Assembly (NCBI RefSeq): GCF_001866075.3
Contig: NZ_CP063356.1
Span: forward strand, 1,292,164 to 1,356,163
From: Anaerobacillus isosaccharinicus
Lineage (GTDB): Bacteria; Bacillota; Bacilli; Bacillales; Anaerobacillaceae
Length of the DNA stretch: 64,000 bases
Reading direction: 5' to 3'
Shown: positions 20,891 to 30,716 of the stretch, piece by piece
How positions within the stretch are numbered: the first letter of the stretch is position 1
How the letters are laid out: each line of letters opens with the position of its first letter
The notes under the pieces: model-generated
The model's input: only the letters and a program-made list of their open reading frames with translations
Told to the model about the DNA's origin: nothing
Databases searched by the model: none
Translations under genes and position numbers: made by a program

Positions 20891-22810
20891 ATGGGAGAGA
20901 ATATTGGGTTAGCTAGAGAAAAAGAACAGCCATTAGAAACAGAAAAGTCTTTATTTGAAGAACATCAGGAATTAATATTCGCTATAGTTGGTGGGGTCTT
21001 TTTAGCAATTGGGGTTCTGCTACAATATTTTGATATGCAAGCTTTTGCGATTGCCTCCTTTTTAGGATCCTATATTGTCGGGGGGTATTTCAAAGCTAAA
21101 GAAGGCTTTACCGATTTAATTGTAGAACGTTCTTTAAATGTAGAGCTATTAATGATTTTAGCCGCCATTGGTGCTGCAATTATCGGCTACTGGACTGAAG
21201 GTGCGATCCTCATCTTCATTTTTTCACTAAGTGGCGCTTTAGAAACTTACACGTTAAATAAAAGCCACCGTGAGATATCCGCTTTGATGGAACTGCAACC
21301 AGAGGAAGCGACCGTTCTTTCTGGCGGAGTAGAGAAAGTGATTGCTGTTACTGCCTTACAAGTCGGCGATCACGTGTTAGTAAAGCCAGGTGAACGAATT
21401 CCTACCGATGGAAAAATCATTAAAGGCCAAACAACGATCGATGAAGCTGCCATTACTGGAGAATCGATGCCTGTGATCAAAAAATTGGATGATAACGTCT
21501 TTTCAGGAACGGTGAACATGAACGGAGCCATCACTGTATCCGTAACAAAAACAAATGACGAAACACTATTCCAAAAAATCATTGAGCTTGTACAAACAGC
21601 AAAAGATGAAAAATCTCCTTCGCAACTTTTCATTGAAAAATTTGAAAGTACTTATGTAAAAGGGGTTTTAATTGTCGTCACTTTAATGATGTTTGCACCT
21701 CATTATTTACTAGGCTGGACTTGGACTGAAACATTTTATCGCGCCATGGTTATGCTCGTTGTCGCATCTCCTTGTGCCTTGGTCGCATCAATCATGCCAG
21801 CAACATTATCAGCGATCTCCAATGGAGCCAGGAACGGAATTCTATTTAAAGGTGGTGTTCACCTCGAAGCGTTAAGCTCGATTAAAGCCATTGCCCTAGA
21901 TAAAACTGGGACTTTGACAAAGGGTACACCAGAAGTAACAAATGTTCTTTTAAGAGACGGTGTCTCTGAGCAGGAATTCCTTTATGCAGTAGCGTCAATT
22001 GAGAGTCATTCTACTCATCCGCTAGCCGAAGCGATTGTTAGCTTCGCAAAAAAACAGGATCTTACAATGCTCACGCAACCTGATGATGTAGAGGATATTA
22101 CCGGCTGGGGAATTACAGCTGCCCTTAATGGGAAAAAATATAAGATTGGAAAAAGAAGCTTTATCGGTGATGACGTCGCAGATGATTTTTATAAAAAAGA
22201 AGCAGAGGATTTATCTACCTCTGGGAAAACATTAGTCTACGTTTCAGATTCTGAAGGTATTTATGGAATTATTGCACTTCAAGATACAGTTCGCGACGTC
22301 GCGATTGAAGCGATCCGCCGCTTCCATGAAGCAGGAATTTACTCTATCATGATTACTGGTGACCATGAAAAAACAGCTCAAGCCATTGCCAAGGAAACAA
22401 ACATTGATGAATATATCGCAAATTGCTTACCTGAAACGAAGGTAGAAGAAATTAAGGAATTAAAGAAACGATATGGTTCTGTGGCCATGGTCGGTGACGG
22501 TATTAATGATGCCCCAGCACTAGCCGTCTCTAATGTCGGCATTGCCATGGGAACTGGGACAGATGTTGCTATCGAAACAGCTGATATTGTTTTAGTAAAA
22601 AATGATTTATCAAAAATTGCTAAAGCTATCAAACTATCAAAACGCATGAATAAAATTATTAAACAAAATATCGTTTTCTCACTATCTATTATCGTTCTTT
22701 TGATCATTGGTAATTTCCTACAACAAGTTTCACTTCCATTAGGAGTCATCGGACACGAAGGCAGCACGATTTTGGTCATCCTAAACGGGCTTAGGCTTTT
22801 ACGAGGTTAA
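20891..22810 (+). CDS. P1B-type metal-transporting ATPase (PfeT/ZosA-like, P1B-4)
   Basis: 639 residues, with no N-terminal metal-binding domain. Motifs: TGES (phosphatase), SPCALVAS in the membrane metal site (SPC rather than CPC), DKTGTLTKG with the phosphorylated Asp, STHPLAEA (HP), GDGINDAPAL, and C-terminal HEGSTILVILNGLRLL. The SPC plus HEG(S/G)T pair defines the P1B-4 group, which exports Fe(II), Co or Zn; B. subtilis PfeT (formerly ZosA) exports Fe(II). The true metal cannot be read from sequence. Ribosome site AAGGAGATGACAAA. A 25-bp dyad lies upstream. The TAA stop is shared with the start of a heptad repeat. Confidence 0.9.
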   Translation: MGENIGLAREKEQPLETEKSLFEEHQELIFAIVGGVFLAIGVLLQYFDMQAFAIASFLGSYIVGGYFKAKEGFTDLIVERSLNVELLMILAAIGAAIIGYWTEGAILIFIFSLSGALETYTLNKSHREISALMELQPEEATVLSGGVEKVIAVTALQVGDHVLVKPGERIPTDGKIIKGQTTIDEAAITGESMPVIKKLDDNVFSGTVNMNGAITVSVTKTNDETLFQKIIELVQTAKDEKSPSQLFIEKFESTYVKGVLIVVTLMMFAPHYLLGWTWTETFYRAMVMLVVASPCALVASIMPATLSAISNGARNGILFKGGVHLEALSSIKAIALDKTGTLTKGTPEVTNVLLRDGVSEQEFLYAVASIESHSTHPLAEAIVSFAKKQDLTMLTQPDDVEDITGWGITAALNGKKYKIGKRSFIGDDVADDFYKKEAEDLSTSGKTLVYVSDSEGIYGIIALQDTVRDVAIEAIRRFHEAGIYSIMITGDHEKTAQAIAKETNIDEYIANCLPETKVEEIKELKKRYGSVAMVGDGINDAPALAVSNVGIAMGTGTDVAIETADIVLVKNDLSKIAKAIKLSKRMNKIIKQNIVFSLSIIVLLIIGNFLQQVSLPLGVIGHEGSTILVILNGLRLLRG

Positions 22811-22927
22811 TGTAGAATTTAGAATGCAGAATGTAAAATGGTGTTTGTAATGCTTCGGAGCTTTAAGAGCAAAAGACCTCGAAGCATTACATTCAATTAA
22901 TCATTTTACATTTTACATTCTACATTT
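22808..22927. repeat. Heptad inverted repeat, copy 10 (long, between convergent genes)
   Basis: The left arm is TAATGTAGAATTTAGAATGC..., there are two cores (GCTTCGGAGC and CCTCGAAGC), and the right arm is CATTTTACATTTTACATTC. It starts on the stop codon of the ATPase gene and runs into the 3' end of the convergent hydrolase gene, supplying the last codons and stop of that gene. Confidence 0.85.
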
Positions 22928-23692
22928 TCTTTTAACGAAATTATAAATAATCCTATTCAACTCATTGTAATGTTTGGTAGGGATTTGGTGTTTGGCTCCT
23001 GAGATGTATACAATGTCGACGTCTGTTGGAACATTTTCTAAAAAGATTTCTTGATAATGGTGAACGTAGTGATCGTTAGCTCCGTACACCAGTAATAGTG
23101 GAACGGTTAGTTGATGAAGGCGATCTGTTGATTTGTAGTGAAGACCTTCGTTGTACATATGACGTAAAACTTCCGGATCTGTTTTTTTTACGTAATCTTC
23201 TAATTCTAGTTCATAAATTTTTGACCTTGTATGAGCAGTTGCTAATACAAAAGACATTAGTTTCATAAGTTTAAACTGAGCGGCATAAATTCCTAAGCGA
23301 AATTCATTCCTTAATAGAAAACTATTTACTTCAGGAAAACCACCACAAAGAATGACACCACTTACACGATCCGGATAGGATAACGCAAATTCTTGGGCAA
23401 TAGATCCTCCGTTAGAGTACCCACAAACAACAACCTTATCTGCGCCCACTTCATCTACTACCGCTAATAAATCTTCCACAATAAGTGACATTGTAATTTT
23501 TTCTGCTTTATTTTCACTTCTACCATTTCCCCGTAAATCTACTGTAATCATCTGAAAGTGATCTGCTAATGGACGCTGTCTTTTAAATGTAACATGACCC
23601 ATAGCAGGAGGATGAATGAACATAATAGGTGTTCCTTCACCGTAAGTTTCATAGTAAATTTCGGTTGTATCAGGGTGATTTGCAAAAGGCAT
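22913..23692 (-). CDS. Alpha/beta-fold hydrolase
   Basis: 259 residues from MPFANHPD. The fold marks are MFIHPPAMGH (oxyanion region), the nucleophile elbow GYSNGGS (serine near 97), the acid in YGANDHYV and the histidine in GAKHQIP near the C-terminus. The substrate cannot be told from sequence. The last residues (CRM and the stop) are encoded by the heptad repeat, so the original C-terminus may have been altered. An upstream GTG would add six residues; the GGTGG before the ATG is a weak ribosome site. Confidence 0.8.
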   Translation of the reverse strand: MPFANHPDTTEIYYETYGEGTPIMFIHPPAMGHVTFKRQRPLADHFQMITVDLRGNGRSENKAEKITMSLIVEDLLAVVDEVGADKVVVCGYSNGGSIAQEFALSYPDRVSGVILCGGFPEVNSFLLRNEFRLGIYAAQFKLMKLMSFVLATAHTRSKIYELELEDYVKKTDPEVLRHMYNEGLHYKSTDRLHQLTVPLLLVYGANDHYVHHYQEIFLENVPTDVDIVYISGAKHQIPTKHYNELNRIIYNFVKRKCRM

Positions 23693-23784
23693 GATTATGT
23701 ACACCACCAATATAAATTTTTCATATTGGTATTGTTTACCTAGATTAAGAATTTATGCTTTATTTTTGTAAAGTACGCTTTTTA

Positions 23785-23955
23785 CTATTTTGTAATTAGA
23801 GGGATTAGCATTTCAAATACTTTGTAACCTAGAAAAATTCCGATAATGCCCATAATCCCAGATAAAACTGGTGGTGCTGGAATTGGTAAACGAAGAAAAG
23901 CAAAAATAAATCCAACAATTAATCCTGCTAATAATGCCATAAAAATTTCATTCAT
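23785..23955 (-). CDS. XapX-domain (DUF1427) small membrane protein
   Basis: A 56-residue protein with two hydrophobic helices. The sequence MNEIFMALLAGLIVGFIFAF is followed by LRLPIPAPPVLSGIMGIIGI, and the P-x-P-x-P-P turn between helices is the XapX signature. GAGGAAGTG precedes the ATG. It is a separate gene between the hydrolase and argS. The family has no firmly established function; the XapX name comes from a protein near xanthosine genes in Proteobacteria. Confidence 0.88.
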   Translation of the reverse strand: MNEIFMALLAGLIVGFIFAFLRLPIPAPPVLSGIMGIIGIFLGYKVFEMLIPLITK

Positions 23956-24092
23956 GAATTTCACTTCCTCATAATTTACTTTCTCTAAATTTTCTCCGCT
24001 GAGAAAATTCCATTTTTATTGTAAGACGTCTGATGTCAGACAACTATATAAAAAATAATCGGAGTGAAAAAATCACTCCGATTGAGTAGATG

Positions 24093-25763
24093 CTACATTT
24101 TTTCTGGCGCGGTAACACCAATTAAAGTTAATGCATTATGAAGCGTTTGTTGAACTGCCTTCATTAAAGCTAGGCGAGCTTTACTTTTTTCTTTGTCATC
24201 TTGATCAAGAACTTTCTCTGCATTGTAAAAAGAGTGGAGTGCAGCAGCTAGCTCGTAGATATAATTTGTAATGCGGTGTGGTATTTGCTTGTTAGCTGCC
24301 TCTGATACTGCTTCAGGGAACTCACCTAATTTTTTCAGTAAGTCGAATTCTTTCTCACTCTCCACTAATGAGAAGTCTGCATCAGTGCTAATTGTTAATC
24401 CCATTTGTTCACCTTGTCTTAAAATACTACAAACACGAGCATGAGCATATTGGGCATAAAATACTGGATTTTCATTCGATTTAGATACAGCTAAGTCCAT
24501 GTCAAAATCTAATTGTGTATCAGCACTGCGCATGGCGAAGAAATAACGCGTTGCATCAATACCAACCTCTTCCATTAGGTCGCGCAATGTAACGGCATTC
24601 CCTGTACGCTTACTCATTTTTACTTTTTCACCGTTTTGATATAAAGAAACCATTTGAATAATTCCTACATCCAATTGATCTTTGTTGTAGCCTAGCGCTT
24701 GAATTGCTGCTTTCATTCTTGGAATATAACCATGGTGGTCGGCACCCCAAATATTAATTAGCTTCTCAAAGCCTCTTTCTAATTTGTCACGGTGATAGGC
24801 AATGTCTGGTGTTAAGTAGGTGTAAGAACCATCATTTTTAATAAGTACACGGTCTTTATCGTCGCCGTAAACTGTCGACTGGAACCAAGTTGCCCCGTCT
24901 TTTTCGTAGGTTTCACCTTTTTCTTTCAGAAGCTCAAGTGTTTCAATTACTTTTCCATTTGTATAAAGTGACGTTTCTGAAAACCAATGGTCGAATTCAA
25001 CACGGAACTCTTTTAAATCATTTTTTAATTTTTCAAGTTCTTTCTTTAAGCCATAGTCACGGAAAAATGCAAGTCGCTCTTCTTCTGGATCCTGAACAAA
25101 ACGATCGCCAAATTCATCTGCTAACTCTTTACCAAAGCCAATAATATCTTCGCCATGGTATCCGCCCTCAGGCATTTCGCCTTCAAGTCCTAATGCTTGC
25201 ATATATCTTGCTTGAAGCGAGAGTCCAAGATTATTAATTTGGTTTCCCGCATCATTAATATAATATTCTCTAGAGACATCAAAGCCAGCTTTTGCGAGGA
25301 TATTGCACAGCGAGTCACCAACTGCAGCACCACGAGCATGTCCAAGATGTAAACTTCCTGTTGGATTTGCAGATACGAACTCGACTTGAACCTTTTTACC
25401 GTTCCCTACATTTGTTTGTCCGTAGTTATTACCTGATGTTAAAATAGCTGGAATTAAGTCAGTAAGATAGCTATTATCCATATAGAAATTAACAAAACCA
25501 GGTCCAGCAATATCAATTTTAGAAATTGATGCTTTATTTTTATCAAACTGTGCAACTAATTCTTCAGCAATTTGACGAGGTGCTTTTTTCGCTACACGAG
25601 CAAGCTGCATTGCAGCATTCGTTGCGTAATCACCATTTGCCTTATCTTTTGGAATTTCTAAAACGATTTCTGGTATTTGCTCCTTTGAAGCTAGCCCGGC
25701 TTTTTCGATTGAAGCGATAATTTCTTGCTTCAAATTTTCTTTTACTTGCTCAACAGTATTCAT
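24093..25763 (-). CDS. argS: Arginyl-tRNA synthetase
   Basis: A 556-residue class I synthetase. It has an N-terminal Add-1 domain, the HIGH-type signature [16 protein letters not shown] (near 130), the KMSK-type site [14 protein letters not shown] (near 385) and a C-terminal helical DALR anticodon domain. It charges tRNA-Arg. The start overlaps the stop of the upstream DUF1934 gene by four bases (ATGA), which indicates translational coupling; the same pair (ywiB-argS) is found in B. subtilis. Confidence 0.97.
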   Translation of the reverse strand: MNTVEQVKENLKQEIIASIEKAGLASKEQIPEIVLEIPKDKANGDYATNAAMQLARVAKKAPRQIAEELVAQFDKNKASISKIDIAGPGFVNFYMDNSYLTDLIPAILTSGNNYGQTNVGNGKKVQVEFVSANPTGSLHLGHARGAAVGDSLCNILAKAGFDVSREYYINDAGNQINNLGLSLQARYMQALGLEGEMPEGGYHGEDIIGFGKELADEFGDRFVQDPEEERLAFFRDYGLKKELEKLKNDLKEFRVEFDHWFSETSLYTNGKVIETLELLKEKGETYEKDGATWFQSTVYGDDKDRVLIKNDGSYTYLTPDIAYHRDKLERGFEKLINIWGADHHGYIPRMKAAIQALGYNKDQLDVGIIQMVSLYQNGEKVKMSKRTGNAVTLRDLMEEVGIDATRYFFAMRSADTQLDFDMDLAVSKSNENPVFYAQYAHARVCSILRQGEQMGLTISTDADFSLVESEKEFDLLKKLGEFPEAVSEAANKQIPHRITNYIYELAAALHSFYNAEKVLDQDDKEKSKARLALMKAVQQTLHNALTLIGVTAPEKM

Positions 25764-26203
25764 TCATTTTTCCTCCTAAAATTAATCGTTACTTTATAAT
25801 CGCCTGCAAATTCAGACTGCATATGTAATTGATAAGAGAGCTGAACGTTTCCTAACGCTTCATCTTCTTTAATATCAACGTGGCATTTTCTTGTTTGTGT
25901 AGTCATCAGCATTGTCGCAAACTTGCTCCGATAAACACCTTCCGTCTTTTCTCCTTGTATAAAGAGCTGCTTCATCGAGACTGCACCTTGACGAATGACT
26001 GTTACGGTACTATTTTCACCAATTTTTATAATTTGATTGACCGGGCCGACATCTTGATTTTCCTCTAGAAATTGAAGATAAAGACCACTAGCTTTTCGAA
26101 ACAGCCGTCCCTCAGTGGATAGATCGATGACTTGCTTTTGATCACCGTCAGTAATCTGTGTTTTCATTGCGACAGAAACTAAAGTCCCCTCTTGATTAGC
26201 CAT
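25760..26203 (-). CDS. ywiB: DUF1934 protein (YwiB-like)
   Basis: A 147-residue protein of the DUF1934 family with a predicted beta-barrel (lipocalin-like) fold: alternating polar and hydrophobic strands such as [18 protein letters not shown] and [23 protein letters not shown]. Function is unknown. The ORF overlaps argS by 4 bp. A ribosome site AAAAGGATGA precedes the ATG. Confidence 0.85.
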   Translation of the reverse strand: MANQEGTLVSVAMKTQITDGDQKQVIDLSTEGRLFRKASGLYLQFLEENQDVGPVNQIIKIGENSTVTVIRQGAVSMKQLFIQGEKTEGVYRSKFATMLMTTQTRKCHVDIKEDEALGNVQLSYQLHMQSEFAGDYKVTINFRRKNE

Positions 26204-26234
26204 TGTACTTCATCCTTTTAGACAATATGTTTAC

Positions 26235-26285
26235 TGGACGTGGACTTTTTGATGGAAATGTCCACGCGTGGGGTCAGACCCCACT
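26235..26285. repeat. GTGGACA / GGGGTCAGACCCC repeat, copy a
   Basis: TGGACGTGGAC...GTCCACG makes a hairpin, followed by the 13-bp near-palindrome GGGGTCAGACCCC. Related units occur at 36723-36787 and 51574-51745. Confidence 0.8.
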
Positions 26286-26328
26286 GAGAGTTTGCTACAA
26301 AATAAGCTTTCACCATTATACAACATAG

Positions 26329-26404
26329 AAAAAAGAGTTTAAAGTTAGAATGTCGGCTACGAAGCACTGCTTTCACAACTCTACACTCTACACTCTAAAC
26401 TCTA
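26329..26404. repeat. Heptad repeat, TGTAGAG variant, copy 11
   Basis: The right arm has three units (ACTCTACACTCTACACTCTA), the core is GGCTACGAAGCACTGC, and the left arm is a decayed GAGTTTAAAGTT. It lies between ywiB and speB. Confidence 0.7.
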
Positions 26405-26411
26405 CCGTTTA

Positions 26412-27284
26412 TTATTTAACCCAACCTAGTAAGATTTCACGAACAAATTTACTAGCCGCAATTTGTGTTTGCTCTGAAGGGTCGTAGGCGGGTGCTACTT
26501 CAACAATATCAGCACCTACGATATTCATCTTTGTATCAGCAATTAAATGGATCGCTTGTAATAGCTCTTTTGATGTAATTCCGCCAGCTTCAGCCGTTCC
26601 TGTTCCTGGTGCAGCTGATGGGTCTAGTACATCGATATCAATAGTCACGTAAACATTTTTCCCAGCAAGCTTCGGTAACACTTGTTTAAGTGGCTCAGCA
26701 ACATCAAATTTTGCCATATACATCCCAGACTCGCGGGCATATTGGAATTCTTCTCTCATTCCAGATCGGATCCCGAACGAATAAATTTTCTCAGGTCCTA
26801 ACAATTCACACGCTTTACGGATTGGTGTCGAGTGGCTTAGTGGTTCGCCCTCATAATGCTCGCGTAAATCTGCATGAGCGTCGATGTGAATAATGACAAG
26901 ATCATCATACTTTTTATTTAAAGCTTTAAAAATAGGCCATGAAACTAAGTGCTCGCCGCCAAGACCTAACGGAAACTTGCCGTCAGCTAAAAGCTTGTCC
27001 ACAAACTCCTCAATCATATCAATGCTTCTTTGTGCATTACCAAATGGAAGTGGGATATCACCAGCATCAAAATAGTTTACGTCTTCTAAGTGACGGTCTA
27101 AATAAGGACTATATTCTTCTAAGCCTAATGATACTTCACGAATTCTAGCTGGGCCAAAACGAGAGCCTGGGCGAAAACTTACCGTGAAATCCATTGGCAT
27201 TCCATAAATAACTGCCTTACTTTCTTCATATGTGCTATTTGTTCCAATAAATACATTACCTGAATATGCTTCATCAAATCTCAT
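26412..27284 (-). CDS. speB: Agmatinase (ureohydrolase family)
   Basis: A 290-residue manganese enzyme that hydrolyses agmatine to putrescine and urea. Metal-site motifs: GGEHLVSWP, HIDAHADLREHY and TIDIDVLDPSAAPGTGT. The AAGGGG site lies 9 bases before the ATG. It follows speE by 13 bp, so the two form a spermidine operon: putrescine made by SpeB is aminopropylated by SpeE. Confidence 0.95.
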   Translation of the reverse strand: MRFDEAYSGNVFIGTNSTYEESKAVIYGMPMDFTVSFRPGSRFGPARIREVSLGLEEYSPYLDRHLEDVNYFDAGDIPLPFGNAQRSIDMIEEFVDKLLADGKFPLGLGGEHLVSWPIFKALNKKYDDLVIIHIDAHADLREHYEGEPLSHSTPIRKACELLGPEKIYSFGIRSGMREEFQYARESGMYMAKFDVAEPLKQVLPKLAGKNVYVTIDIDVLDPSAAPGTGTAEAGGITSKELLQAIHLIADTKMNIVGADIVEVAPAYDPSEQTQIAASKFVREILLGWVK

Positions 27285-27297
27285 ATTAAACAGCCCC

Positions 27298-28125
27298 TTA
27301 CTTAATTAAATCTTGAACGAACTTCGGTAAGGCAAACGCTGCTTTATGAAGCTCTTTTGTATAGTACTTTGTATCAATTTCATGGAAACGCTCTTCTTCA
27401 ACTTCAAGTGGATCATATTTTTTCGAGCCAATTGTAAATGTCCAAAGTCCACTTGGGTACGTTGGGATATTAGCTGTGTAAAGTCTTGTAATAGGGAATA
27501 CTTCTTTCACGTCTCTTTGTACATTTGTAATTAAATGACTGTGGAACCAAGGGTTATCCGTTTGCGCAACGAAAACACCATCTTCTTTAAGAGCTTTTGC
27601 AATTCCTTCATAGAACCCTTTTGTAAATAGGTTTACTGCAGGTCCTACAGGCTCTGTAGAATCAACCATAATGACATCATAAACAGCTTCACTTTTAGCA
27701 ATATGCATAAAACCATCATCAACTTGAACGTCAACACGAGGATCATCTAATGCGCCTGCAATGCTAGGTAAATATTTTTTTGAATACTCGATAACTTTTC
27801 CGTCGATTTCTACTAGCGTAGCTTTTTCAACTGATGGATGCTTTAAAACTTCGCGAATTACGCCACCGTCCCCGCCACCAACGACAAGAACATTTTTCGG
27901 ATTAGGATGAGTAAATAATGGTACGTGAGCGACCATTTCATGATAAACAAACTCGTCTTTTTCCGTTGTCATAACCATTCCATCTAAAATAAGCATGTTA
28001 CCAAACTCAGCAGTTTCAACCATATCTAGCTTTTGAAAATCTGTTTGCTCTGTATGTAACGTACGTTTAATTTCCGCCGTAATTCCAAAATGCTCTGTTT
28101 GCTTTTCAGTAAACCAAATTCCCAC
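27298..28125 (-). CDS. speE: Spermidine synthase
   Basis: A 275-residue aminopropyltransferase with a Rossmann-like fold. Visible are the [20 protein letters not shown] strand pair, [16 protein letters not shown] (decarboxylated SAM site), [26 protein letters not shown] and [13 protein letters not shown]. It makes spermidine from putrescine and decarboxylated SAM. GTG start with GAGGTGA 6 bases upstream. The leader contains an intrinsic terminator between the proposed promoter and the gene, so expression may be attenuated. Confidence 0.96.
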   Translation of the reverse strand: MGIWFTEKQTEHFGITAEIKRTLHTEQTDFQKLDMVETAEFGNMLILDGMVMTTEKDEFVYHEMVAHVPLFTHPNPKNVLVVGGGDGGVIREVLKHPSVEKATLVEIDGKVIEYSKKYLPSIAGALDDPRVDVQVDDGFMHIAKSEAVYDVIMVDSTEPVGPAVNLFTKGFYEGIAKALKEDGVFVAQTDNPWFHSHLITNVQRDVKEVFPITRLYTANIPTYPSGLWTFTIGSKKYDPLEVEEERFHEIDTKYYTKELHKAAFALPKFVQDLIK

Positions 28126-28204
28126 TTCAAATCACCTCTATAATTATTTTTCCTTCTTTATCATTCCCTAAATGTGGAACAATAAAGCTTTTTTTGTTTA
28201 ACAA

Positions 28205-28300
28205 TAAAAAACTCGGAATTAGCACCGAGTCCTTGGTTACTATCATTATTTTTCCATGTGCACTACAAAAAAAGTATATCTGACTTTTTTTAAAAATCAA
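28205..28300 (-). promoter_or_regulatory. speE promoter and leader terminator
   Basis: -35 TTGATT (28300-28295), 16-bp spacer, -10 TATACT (28278-28273). Some 40 nt after the expected start comes ACTCGG-TGCTAATT-CCGAGT (28230-28211) followed by TTTTTTATT, a short terminator lying about 80 nt before the speE GTG. As the neighbouring gene is divergent, this terminator can only act on the speE transcript. No known riboswitch consensus was recognised. Confidence 0.65.
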
Positions 28301-28399
28301 GGAAAAATTTACATCGACTTTCTATTCCACTTTTCCAAGTATAAAAAAGGAAGTTAAATCCAAGAATGGAGTTATGAAGAAAGTAGTTCCAAAAAGCTG

Positions 28400-28471
28400 A
28401 ATGGAGAATTAGTGCAAGTAAAGCTCTGGTGATTTGCTTTCACCATTTTACATTTTACATTTTACATTTAA
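28400..28471. repeat. Heptad repeat, copy 12 (degenerate left arm)
   Basis: The right arm has four TTTTACA-type units ending next to the pbpG ribosome site; the left side keeps only GAATGGAGAATT and the core lacks TTCGAA. Confidence 0.6.
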
Positions 28472-28486
28472 GTAGGGGTGGATACG

Positions 28487-30571
28487 ATGGAAGTCATCAC
28501 TAGAAAAAAATATCATAGAAAAATCGGTCTAATTAGAAGGCTTATCAGGCTAACATTAGTCTTGGCAATTCTACTAATGGGTAGCGTTGTAGGGCTATTA
28601 AGCTATGCAAAAATGCAAGGACCGCCACCTTTACAAGTACAACAAACAACTGTTTTTTACGGAAGTGACGAATCGATCATTGGTCAGCGTGTTGTTGGGC
28701 AAAACCGACATTGGATCTCATTAAGTGAGATCGATCCTGCAGTGATTGAAGCTACGGTTGCCATCGAGGATCGAAAATTCCACCGACATTACGGCTTTGA
28801 TTTTATTAGAATTGGTTCTGCAGTTTTAAAAAATGTTCAACAAGGAACAAAGGCTCAAGGTGCGAGTACGATTACCCAGCAATATGCGAGAAATTTATTT
28901 TTAAGTCATGACAAAACATGGCAACGAAAAATCAATGAAGCCATTTACGCACTTCGACTTGAAATGAACTATACAAAAGAACAAATCTTAGAAGGTTACT
29001 TAAATACGATCTATTATGGCCATGGTGCCTATGGTATAGAGGCTGCAGCGAATTATTATTTTCAAAAAAGTGCTAGTGAGTTAAACATTGCCGAAGCATC
29101 GATGCTTGCTGGAATTCCGAAGGGCCCATTATATTATTCACCGATCCGCAATTATGATCGAGCGAAGAGTAGACAACAACAGGTTCTTAACGCGATGGCT
29201 AATGAAGGCTATATTACTAATCTTGAAGCAAATGACTATTATAATACCCCACTAAATTTAGAGCACGATACTGTGAATTCTGTCGCTGTTGGGCCCTATT
29301 TTCAAGAGGTCGTATATCAAATTTTAACAGATGACTATGGATTAGACCCACAACTAATCGAAGCTGGTGGATTGCAAATTTACACGACGCTTGATCCTAC
29401 TATGCAGGCAAAAGCAGAGAAGTGGGTAGAAGAAGAGCTTAAAGGCACAGAGTTACAAACAGCCCTTGTTGCTATCGATCCTCGTAGCGGCGATGTGAGA
29501 GCAATGGTTGGTGGCCGAAACTATCTAGAAAGTCAATTTAACCGGGCAACACAAGCACGAAGAATGCCGGGGTCGGCGATGAAACCGATCTTATATTATG
29601 CGGCCTTAGAAAATGGCTTTACGCCTGCGACACCGTTAACTAGTGAGGAAACAACTTTTATCTACGATGATGGCAGAGAAACATATGCCCCAAGCAATTT
29701 TAATAATAAATATGCGAATGATTTTATGACACTGGCTAAGGCAATGGCTTTATCTGATAATATCTATGCCATGAAAACTCATTTTTTTCTAGGATTTGAC
29801 CAAATGACGAACACAGCAGAAAGACTCGGCATTACGAGTACCTTAGCTGAAATTCCATCATTAGCACTTGGAACAAAGCTCGTTGGTGTTTTAGAATTAA
29901 CGAACAGCTATAGCGCTTTTGCCAACGGTGGAAAAAAAGTCGAACCACGCTTTATTACGAAAGTTGTCGATCGTGATGGAAAAGTTTTGCTTGAGCAGGA
30001 GCCTGTTGTAGAGCAGATCCTAGACCCTAATTTAGCTTATATCATGACCGATTTGATGACGGGTATGTTCGACTTAAATCTGAGCAGCAGTCATAGTGAG
30101 GTTACTGGTAGAAGCATTGTTCACCTTGTTAACCGGCCAGTCGCTGGAAAAAGTGGTACAACTGTTTCCGATAGTTGGATGATTGGCTATACACCACAAT
30201 TACTTACAGGTGTATGGGTAGGACATGACCAAGCAAACCTCCAAAGAGGCGAAGGCCAATACGCGAAACGAATTTGGGCGAAGTTCATTGAGGATGCCTT
30301 AGAAGACAAGCTAAGACTGCCATTTCCTAAACCTTCAAATGTTGTAGCAATGGCTATTAATCCCGATAATGGTCGCCTTGCAACTGATGCTTGCCCCGTG
30401 CAGCATGTTAGTTATTTTGTGAAAGGCACCGAACCAGTCGAATATTGCCAAGTGCATATCGATAATCCGAGTTCAGTTTCCGAAATCCAAAAGGAAATTG
30501 CCGAAATAGAAGAAGCAAAAAAGGAAAAATTAATGAAGCGCTTTATTAAGTGGTTTAGTGGTGGGGAATAA
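28487..30571 (+). CDS. pbpG: Penicillin-binding protein 1A family (PbpG-like)
   Basis: A 694-residue bifunctional class A PBP. It has a short cytoplasmic tail, one membrane helix (LTLVLAILLMGSVVGLLSYA), a GT51 glycosyltransferase domain (EDRKFHRHYGFD; GASTITQQYARNLFL) and a transpeptidase domain with SxxK in PGSAMKPI (near 364), SDN in LSDNIYA and KSGT in AGKSGTTVSDSW. It builds and crosslinks peptidoglycan outside the membrane. Position matches B. subtilis pbpG (ywhE), a sigma-G-dependent spore wall enzyme. Start at the ATG 9 bases after an in-frame GTG, with AGGGGTGG before it. Confidence 0.93.
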   Translation: MEVITRKKYHRKIGLIRRLIRLTLVLAILLMGSVVGLLSYAKMQGPPPLQVQQTTVFYGSDESIIGQRVVGQNRHWISLSEIDPAVIEATVAIEDRKFHRHYGFDFIRIGSAVLKNVQQGTKAQGASTITQQYARNLFLSHDKTWQRKINEAIYALRLEMNYTKEQILEGYLNTIYYGHGAYGIEAAANYYFQKSASELNIAEASMLAGIPKGPLYYSPIRNYDRAKSRQQQVLNAMANEGYITNLEANDYYNTPLNLEHDTVNSVAVGPYFQEVVYQILTDDYGLDPQLIEAGGLQIYTTLDPTMQAKAEKWVEEELKGTELQTALVAIDPRSGDVRAMVGGRNYLESQFNRATQARRMPGSAMKPILYYAALENGFTPATPLTSEETTFIYDDGRETYAPSNFNNKYANDFMTLAKAMALSDNIYAMKTHFFLGFDQMTNTAERLGITSTLAEIPSLALGTKLVGVLELTNSYSAFANGGKKVEPRFITKVVDRDGKVLLEQEPVVEQILDPNLAYIMTDLMTGMFDLNLSSSHSEVTGRSIVHLVNRPVAGKSGTTVSDSWMIGYTPQLLTGVWVGHDQANLQRGEGQYAKRIWAKFIEDALEDKLRLPFPKPSNVVAMAINPDNGRLATDACPVQHVSYFVKGTEPVEYCQVHIDNPSSVSEIQKEIAEIEEAKKEKLMKRFIKWFSGGE

Positions 30572-30598
30572 GGATACTTTACTAGCATAATAAAAAAG

Positions 30599-30632
30599 AG
30601 GCTTACCTTGAGTAGAGGTAGCCCCTTTTTTT
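30599..30632 (+). terminator. pbpG terminator
   Basis: GGCTtACCT, 5-base loop, AgAGGTAGCC and a run of seven T, 28 bp after the pbpG stop. Confidence 0.75.
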
Positions 30633-30716
30633 GTCCTAGTATAAAGAGTATTTATACTAATTCCAGTTTACTTATAGTGAAAACAAATTACAAGTTGTTC
30701 ACATTATGTTCATAAA

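Larger units (their letters stand above)
28126..28486. other. speE-pbpG divergent intergenic region
   Basis: About 360 bp holding the speE leader described separately, a run of AT-rich DNA (28300-28400) that should contain the pbpG promoter, and a heptad repeat arm directly before the pbpG ribosome site. Confidence 0.5.
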
